From Blastobasis lacticolella (lineage: Eukaryota; Arthropoda; Insecta; Lepidoptera; Blastobasidae), in NCBI GenBank assembly GCA_905147135.1, contig LR990048.1, positions 2,650,563 to 2,714,562 on the forward strand: a stretch of 64,000 nucleotides of DNA. Reading direction: 5' to 3'. This document shows, piece after piece, positions 57,965 through 64,000 of the stretch; the stretch's first letter is position 1; each line of letters opens with the position of its first letter. The notes under the pieces were generated by a model, which saw only the letters and a program-made list of their open reading frames with translations, was not told the DNA's origin and made no database searches. A program made the translations under genes and the position numbers.

Positions 57965-58600
57965 AGCTGTCTGATAATGTCCTAATGAGGGCATTAGGAC
58001 AGCCCCTTACGATTATGTAGTGTTATTTTTATCGATTTTTTCAGTTTTCACACCACATCTGCGGCCTTACCATGAACTCTTATAGCAGGACCTAAACAGA
58101 ACTGCACTGCTTAGAACGAGACAGCGCTATACGTGTCACATAAGCTATAAGCAGTGTTACCAGCAGTAGTTTCCAAAAAAGTACGTCTGGGCTCTTAAAA
58201 TAGTACGAAAATCCCTAAAAAGTTACGATTTACCTTACCTATATCTATATTTTATCGGCCTTTGGGGGGGGGGGGGGGGGGTGATTTTTAGTCAATAAAA
58301 TGACGTTATTTTGTTGCCGGTGGCCAAAATCAACCCTTCCTTCCATTATAATACAGTATTTTGCGGATAGGAAAGGTGAAGTGACCAACCCCCTCAGCTA
58401 AATTTAGCATTTTGTAAAAACGTACTAAATAGTACGATGTGGAGCAAAGTACGCCAAAGGTACGACAGTCGGCCAAATAGTACGTAAATCGTACCAAAAG
58501 GTACGATCTGGCAACGCTGGCTATAATAGTTCATGGTAAGTCCTCAGTTAGTTGGTCTTTGATTGATGACTGTCAATGTGTCAATATCAATGTCACTATG
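57965..58600. other. Noncoding flank of piggyBac and hAT-like elements
   Basis: Contains the poly(G) run and repeated GTACGA(T/C) motifs (AGTACGATGTGGAGC, GGTACGACAGTCGGCC, GGTACGATCTGGCAACGC). This is perhaps another small TIR element whose ends are not clear. Confidence 0.4.
58264..58281 (+). repeat. Poly(G) tract, 18 bases
   Basis: Uninterrupted run of G after CCTTT; rare in this A/T-rich genome. Its length may be a sequencing or assembly estimate. Confidence 0.9.
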
Positions 58601-58903
58601 CCTGATGCCAGGGTTGCCAGATTGGGGGTTTATTTCGCAATTTTGGGGAAAAGTTGAGTCTTGGAGAAAAACTGGGGAGACAGAATCTTTGGGGAAACTT
58701 TTGGGGAAAACAGATCTAGGGAAAATATTGAGCCCCAATTATAGTATAACTTACATATACGAATGACGATGAAATGCAATATATAAATCTTTAGGCCAAG
58801 TTCTAAAAACTTGATTCCAGTGCCATAAAACCCATGAACAAAAAAGTCTGTGGACCATTTAAACTTATCGGCGCCCTGGAGTCTAAATAGCCGACATCAT
58901 TAT

Positions 58904-59467
58904 AATGAGCAGTTTTCCAATAGGTATCTAAAGCATTACTAACCACTCACTAGATGGCGCCCCAACAATTTTGGTAATGAGGAGTTTTCTAGTAGGCATT
59001 TATAGTTGGTTTCAAAAAGCATCAACAGATGGCGTTCCTACAATTTTGGTAATCTTTTTATAATCAGTATGATGGTGGCGGTGATTTTATGCAGCCAACT
59101 AATACTAAACATAAAAATAAAATGTTTATTAATATAAACATAACTGTAAAAGGTTAAACGAAGTGTAAAAAAAAATATTTATAGAAGTTGGCACTATGTT
59201 TCATTATTATTACAACCTCTAAAACCATTTTAGAGGTTGTAATAATAATGGAACATAGTGCCAACTTATATAAATATTTCGTTCAACCTTTAACAGTTAT
59301 GTTTATATTAATAAACATTTTATTTTTAAGCTTAGTATTAGCTGGCTGCATGAAATCACTGCCACCATCATCACACAGATTAAAAAAAGATTACCAAAAT
59401 TGTAGGAGCGCCACCTATTGATGCTTTTTAAAACCAACTGGGAATACCTACTGGAAAACTCCTCATT
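58904..59467. mobile_element. TGAGGAGTTTTCC-TIR element, compound copy
   Basis: A partial copy (58904-58977) abuts a full one (58978-59467), whose ends are ATGAGGAGTTTTCTAGTAGG and CCTACTGGAAAACTCCTCAT. The centre (59187-59270) is itself a long imperfect palindrome. Confidence 0.75.
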
Positions 59468-60070
59468 GGATCTATCATCACCATTTTAACATCAGGGTCG
59501 ACTTTTCCAGCGCGGCGCATGAGGGCCCGCGGTCCACCACGACACAAACTTAGAATGACGTTAGTTTAAGGGCTATGGTATTGGTATTCGTGACTTATAT
59601 AGCAATTCCTCGTGAGTGCTTGATTTCTGGTGTAAATCAAAACAAGAACATCACAGCGCACAATAATGCGTGCGCGCGCTGCCATTGTTAACTAACCACA
59701 GACAAACAAACAAACAAGGACCAGCTAAAGAGTATCTAACCGATAGACATCTTATCACGACCAATAACTCGATGCGCCGTCAAACTAATGATGGGACTCG
59801 AACCGAAAATTAATATTCAAATCATCCGGCAAAAATTCGAATCATGATTCGACCTAACCCTTGATTCGAATTGATTTATCACTGTAATCGACATGATGAT
59901 TCGAATCAATATGAATAGATAAAAAAAAAATACGTGAACCTACTACCAAAATGATAAAACGGTTCAAAATCGAAAACGTCTGATCAACCAAGGACGAAGA
60001 CATTGAAATGTTGCATTTGTTTAGTGAAATTAAGTACCATTCATTTATTTAAAAAAAAAGTGTTTATCGT

Positions 60071-60327
60071 GTAGAGCTCGTCTAATCTAAAATGACGCGC
60101 CCCACTATCGCATTAACGCACACAAGCAAGTTTAAAATATGGACGCAATACATATACAAATGCCGTTGTAATTGGTCATTCAGTTGCCGGTGAAATTCAA
60201 ACGTAGGAGCATGCGTCGTTCATTGGCTCCCACACAGATGAAGTGTCGTTATCAATATTTGCACTCACACATCGAAATCAACTAACTAAGTAGTGGGGCG
60301 CGTCATTTTAGACTAGACGAGCTCTAC
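60071..60327. mobile_element. 257-bp MITE, same family, nested in the hAT-like element
   Basis: Nearly identical to 13549-13805, including both TIR ends. It sits inside 58609-60446. Confidence 0.8.
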
Positions 60328-60634
60328 CTACTTATTTGTTAATTGAACCAAATCAAGTTTGGGGATTTTATCTGAATAATGTATCATTTTGGGGAAAAAT
60401 AATTATGAATCTGGGGAAATATGAGAAACCGCATCTGGCAGCCCTGCCTGATGACAAAAAGTAGGGAAGTGAGTTTATGGTCCACGTATCAAGTTGATTC
60501 TTGATTTGATCCTAGCAATCCTAGGCTAGGTATTCTATAGTAATCTGTGCTAGGCTAGGTATCAAGTTAATCGATTGTGAAACTTGGAAGGTTTACCTGA
60601 TGAAGTGAAAATAATGTAAAATATTTTTTCCAAC

Positions 60635-60787
60635 ATGTTTTTTATAAAAACAAAGTTAACCCCAGAAGAGAAAAGGACTATAATTCAAGAACTCAATACA
60701 AAAATTGGGGGTGATATAAATGATTTGTCAGGTTTATATGGTACTGAAAATAAGCTGGTGGCCAAAAGAGATCGTCTGGAAGGCTTA
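60635..60787 (+). CDS. RINT1: RINT1-like coding exon 1
   Basis: ATG at 60635 follows the context TTCCAACATG. It encodes 51 residues ending DRLEGL at a GTATGT donor. Predicted coiled-coil start, no signal peptide. Confidence 0.72.
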
Positions 60788-63512
60788 GTATGTGTTTTAC
60801 TGATTTTTGTATTGTTTTGCATTTTATATCATTCCTATACCTATTAGTTGACGCAGGGTGAAGAAGGTGAGATCATACAGACCTATACAAAGCGTTGTAT
60901 AGTCCAACTTGAGCATTGCAACGAGCTCGACACTCATCATCACATCAGCCGAAAGACGCCGACTGCTGGGCATAGGCCTCCCCCAGAGATCTCCACAAAG
61001 GCCGGCCCTGTGCCTTCCAGATCCAGCCGGTACCTGCGATCTTTACCAGGTCGTCAGTCCACCTTGTGGGAGGCCTACTGCGTCTTCCGGTATGTGGTTG
61101 CCACTCGAGAACTTAACTGCCCCATCGGCCATCTGTTTTTCGAACTTTGTGCCCTGCCCACTGCCACTTACATACATTTGTGTTTAACTCATATTTTACT
61201 ATCAATGAAACATACACATAATTCAACAACAAACCTACCTATGGACCTCAAACACAACTATTTAATAGCCAAGAAATTATTTTTAAAGTTATTGTATGAC
61301 ATTATTGTTTCCAGCTTACTTTAGCTAATAACGAAGTACCCAAAAAACTAAAAGCTGCTTTAAAAAAAGCTGAAAAAAATTCAAATAATGCTAATGATTT
61401 GAAAACTAACAGTGAGAACTTCAAAAAGAAATTGGATGAATTTATGCAAAGAACGGAACCTCTGAGAATTGAATTAAACAAACGGTTCACGGCCATTGAG
61501 AAGTTAGAAGAGACTCTGGCGTATCTCAAATCATTTGAGAAAGTTGAAGACATTAGGTTTGTATTTTAACAATGCTCTTTCCACATTAAAGTTAGAAGAT
61601 ACCAAAGGGTGCAATTCAAAGGCACCCAGGAGAGGGTTGGCATTAGGGTACAGAAAAGGTAGTCAAAAAAAAAGCAAAAATATATTTTTTTGGGACTTGC
61701 GATTTTGGAAATCGAAGGGGCACGGTGACTTGGAAAAAAGTCGAACATTATAACATATACTTTTATTTTAGGATGTGATGCAGGGTAGTTGTAGTAGGCA
61801 AATTTAATTTAGATATTGCGGTATTATCTAAATTAAATTTGCCTACCATTTGAAACAACACTGGTGTAAGGATGCGTGGATTTTTGTTAAGAATGTAGGC
61901 CGTCGAATGAGGGCGAGAGTCTTGGGTCTTTCTTGCTGCAGAGGCTGTCCATCACTATACAGTGCGGCAACGCTGCTAGTGTTATGGGCACCTTTGCATC
62001 AGGATTGACCAGGAGTGGGACAATTGAAGTTTAGACAAGTGCTATTTGTTTCAGATGTTTAGTTTATAGTTGTTTAGTTTTATATTTTTACATTGTAATA
62101 ATCAGTTACGACTTTGTGAATAAATATTTTGCCATTTTTTTCATGGCTGCTTTTGTAATCTTTGGTATTGTTTCTAAGGAATATTTTATCAAATCAAAAT
62201 CCAACTTAATATGAGAAATGAAGTTTCTCTGTCCATTATGTTTACACTCCATAAACACTAAACAGATTTGGACAATATGTGACATGGGGATAGATGCCAA
62301 TCTGGAGGTAGAATTTCGGCTACATTTTATCATAAAAAATAACAGATTTTATGCAAATGTGGGTAAAGCTAATGTATTATTTGTCAATAATTTATATTAC
62401 AGTCGTCAACTCAAACAATGCAATGATGATGAACAATCAGTACTTCTATATGAAGAGCTCAAAGAGTTGTGCAATATGTACCAGAAAGGACACAGAGCTG
62501 TCTATGTGAAGGAGTACACACACTACTGGCACCACATCCTCAAAGACAAACTATCAAAGTACGTAATAATCCTGTTCTTGTACTGTATGTAGCTTTTGAT
62601 GACTACATAATTTTTGACAAATCTCTTTTGTGCTAAATATTTTTCTTTTATTACTAGTATTACGTTTTAATATAGAGGTTTAGGTTAGGAGCTCCCATTT
62701 TCCGTGTTTGGACTCAAATTCGGTCCGTTACACGTGATTGAGAACCGGCTATGATAGCCAGCCGAGCTCCTTCCAGAAGTCTATTAGTCTCTTAGGACAT
62801 TCATAGACCTCTTGAAGGGAACCTGATCCTAATGAGGATTTGGTTCTGTAGTCTTTCTTTAGTCCGTCGCGCTCCAGGATCACGTGAGCTGCAGTTTCCT
62901 CAGCTGCTAGACAACCCCTGCACAGGGGGCTGTCCAGAGCTCCGATGATGTGTAGTAGTTTATTTAGGGGGAGGTGCCCTGTAATTGTACCTGTTTCAAT
63001 AAATATTAAAACAACTATTATCAATGTAAGTCGTATATTTCGTTAAGGAGCGAGATTAGAAGTGTGTTTTACATCGAAACCTGTCTCTACCCACATTTTA
63101 GTTCAATATTATTGTAATAGCGTAAAAATGACGGTACCTACATACAGCTTAACCCAAACAATGCCAACTCTGTATATCACAACTAGCCAGGCATTCATCC
63201 GTCAAATAAAGTTAAAGAGTCCACTTGGAGTTTGAAGGATGCTGGTATATCCATGCATGATATCATGGAGCTCAAACTTACTATGAGTACTTCTCTAACT
63301 TGTTAAACACAAGCTAAACACTCCTTAAACCTTTTTCAGGCAATACGAAGATGTACTGAAACAAATAAAGTGGCCCTTCTCAACCGGGGTTGAGTATTCA
63401 CCACCTGCAAATGAGATTATGCAAAAATTTACAAACTGTACACGATACCTGTTTTTGATACGAGAGCCACAAGATTTGACATCTAGCGCTGTTTCAGAGG
63501 ATTTAATGCAAG
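60635..63512 (+). CDS. RINT1: RINT1-like gene, 5' part (4 exons, continues past the window)
   Basis: RINT1/Tip20 proteins belong to the Dsl1/NRZ tethering complex for Golgi-to-ER transport and have checkpoint links. Exons: 60635-60787, 61315-61556, 62403-62558 and 63340-63512, all GT-AG, phases 0, 2, 2 and 1, together about 241 codons with no stop. Exon 1 gives an acidic/basic N-terminus (LTPEEKRTIIQELNTKIGG). Exon 2 is a long charged coiled coil ending LEETLAYLKSFEKVEDI. Exon 3 ends with YWHHILKDKLSK and exon 4 starts QYEDVLKQIKWPF; these two are the most family-specific stretches I recognise. The full protein is normally around 750-800 residues, so roughly the last two thirds lie beyond base 64000. 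A hAT-like element ends about 190 bp upstream of the ATG. The identification rests on remembered family pattern, not on a search. Confidence 0.75.
60943..61135 (-). mobile_element. RTE-like LINE fragment in RINT1 intron 1
   Basis: Begins CATCAGCCGAAAGACGCCGA on the plus strand. On the minus strand it encodes the GRWGS..WRPHT..GRPPTRWTDDL-type tail. Same family as 3415-3635. Confidence 0.6.
61315..61556 (+). CDS. RINT1: RINT1-like coding exon 2
   Basis: Acceptor GTTTCCAG, donor GTTTGT. It encodes LTLANNEVPKKLKAALKKAE and onwards: lysine- and glutamate-rich heptads typical of the N-terminal coiled coil of RINT1/Tip20. A second AG ten bases downstream (TTTAG) could act as an alternative acceptor, but it would shift the frame. 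Confidence 0.75.
61794..61846. repeat. Perfect hairpin, 22-bp arms, 9-base loop, in RINT1 intron 2
   Basis: Arms 61794-61815 and 61825-61846 (GTAGGCAAATTTAATTTAG... and complement), loop TTGCGGTAT. Confidence 0.95.
62403..62558 (+). CDS. RINT1: RINT1-like coding exon 3
   Basis: Acceptor TATTACAG, donor GTACGT. It encodes RQLKQCNDDEQSVLLYEEL and onwards to KEYTHYWHHILKDKLS. The reading frame stays open upstream of the acceptor, so the exon start is set by phase with exon 2. Confidence 0.78.
62745..63020 (-). mobile_element. LINE C-terminal fragment in RINT1 intron 3
   Basis: The minus strand reads GTITGHLPLNKLLHIIGALD, then SPLCRGCLAAEETAAHVILE and PKRLIDFWKELGWL, the HPLN...CRxC...H zinc-knuckle tail of R1/Jockey-type ORF2. 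5'-truncated. Confidence 0.65.
63340..63512 (+). CDS. RINT1: RINT1-like coding exon 4
   Basis: Acceptor CTTTTTCAG, donor GTATTG. It encodes QYEDVLKQIKWPFSTGVEYS and onwards to DLMQ. Ends in phase 1; the next exon is outside the window. Confidence 0.75.
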
Positions 63513-63734
63513 GTATTGCGTCTTTTTGTTAACGCTGTCGCATATTTTTGTCCCTTGAAAGTAAAAGATATGAATGAAAGATAAATTGAACAGTACAGTG
63601 TGACAAAGAAAGTCGTAAAAATTTTGAAGAAACCACCACCTATGATGTGACAGCTGAAGTTCTCAGTTTTACAGTAAAATGCAAGATTGGTAGTTTTTTT
63701 ACGACATTCTTGATGGACTGTACGTCTAATACTG

Positions 63735-63832
63735 TACAGCAGTCGCTCCACTGTAATTACCTGATCTGTCAAATAATGGTCAAATCGAACCCCGGGCACT
63801 TGCGTGCGGAAATATAACTGATGAATGCCAAG
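63735..63832 (-). mobile_element. SINE tail fragment, tRNA-Thr family
   Basis: CAGTCGCTCCACTGTAATTA to GAATGCCAAGATGA on the plus strand is reading as the family tail, with the middle shortened. Confidence 0.5.
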
Positions 63833-64000
63833 ATGATTAATTTTATACTGAAAATATGGGCTATATAAATATTTATTTATTTGTTTATGAGAATATGGGC
63901 TACCCATCAGCTTCAATGTCTTCGACTAAACTCCATACATTCATTCAGTGGAGTTTTGACAGATGTCACGCCATACAAATGTGTGATTTACAATTGCATT

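Larger units (their letters stand above)
58609..60446. mobile_element. hAT-like element with 8-bp target duplication and two nested MITEs
   Basis: TIRs CAGGGTTGCCAGAT (58609-58622) and ATCTGGCAGCCCTG (60433-60446), 13 of 14 paired. They are flanked by CCTGATGC (58601-58608) and CCTGATGA (60447-60454), 7 of 8 matching. No transposase. The unique interior is rich in TTGGGGAAA. The rest is occupied by 58904-59467, 60071-60327 and some unassigned sequence. Confidence 0.75.

Noticed and set aside
58264..58281. Poly(G) run as a functional G-quadruplex site
   Set aside because: A single homopolymer with no neighbouring G-runs; may be a length artefact, so only recorded as a repeat.
62218..62402. 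In-frame upstream extension of RINT1 exon 3 (ATG at 62218)
   Set aside because: A good TATTACAG acceptor at 62402 restores phase with exon 2, and the extension has no family-like residues.
1..64000. CRISPR array, operon or phage features
   Set aside because: Spliced eukaryotic genes and eukaryotic transposons throughout; tandem repeats have no spacer pattern.

Overview
The window is animal nuclear DNA and looks lepidopteran. It has short exons with GT/AG introns, very dense intronic repeats, CR1/Jockey-like and R1-clade LINEs, tRNA-headed SINEs, Helitron fragments, many small TIR elements and a piggyBac-like transposase. The family names come from reading the translations; no database search was run.

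Host genes. (1) A complete seven-exon minus-strand gene for MBOAT7 (lysophosphatidylinositol acyltransferase) runs from 21263 to 12643. Its exons join in phase to 484 codons plus stop. (2) The 5' part of a RINT1-like gene lies on the plus strand from 60635 and runs off the right edge. (3) Two copies of a small gene for a secreted, glycine-rich NPYGGS-repeat protein lie in opposite orientations. The right copy (minus, about 45605 to 35360) has a 5' exon, a signal-peptide exon, a six-cysteine exon and a repeat exon. The left copy (plus, 2547-5689) shows only the last two exons.

Architecture. The two copies sit in the arms of a large inverted duplication (about 1397-10363 and 33015-42780) around a 22.6-kb spacer that holds MBOAT7. 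The arms differ by insertions, deletions and substitutions, so each can serve as the empty-site control for the other. Examples are a 447-bp TIR element with a TTTAG target duplication at 9593-10039 and a TIR element carrying a nested LINE at 39046-40480 in the right arm.

Mobile DNA. The most striking nest is in MBOAT7 intron 5. An R1-clade LINE tail with a poly(A) tract is embedded in an 11-bp TAGG-rich minisatellite, inside a Helitron-like element, inside the intron. A CR1-like LINE at 26440-28385 keeps its endonuclease and C-terminal regions but has lost the whole reverse transcriptase. A hAT-like element (58609-60446) with an 8-bp target duplication carries two nested MITE families. A piggyBac-like element (54580-57964) has TIRs, subterminal repeats and a nearly whole transposase with two frameshifts. 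Several long perfect hairpins and one micro-inversion are also visible.

I see no rRNA, no convincing functional tRNA gene, no CRISPR array and no prokaryotic feature.
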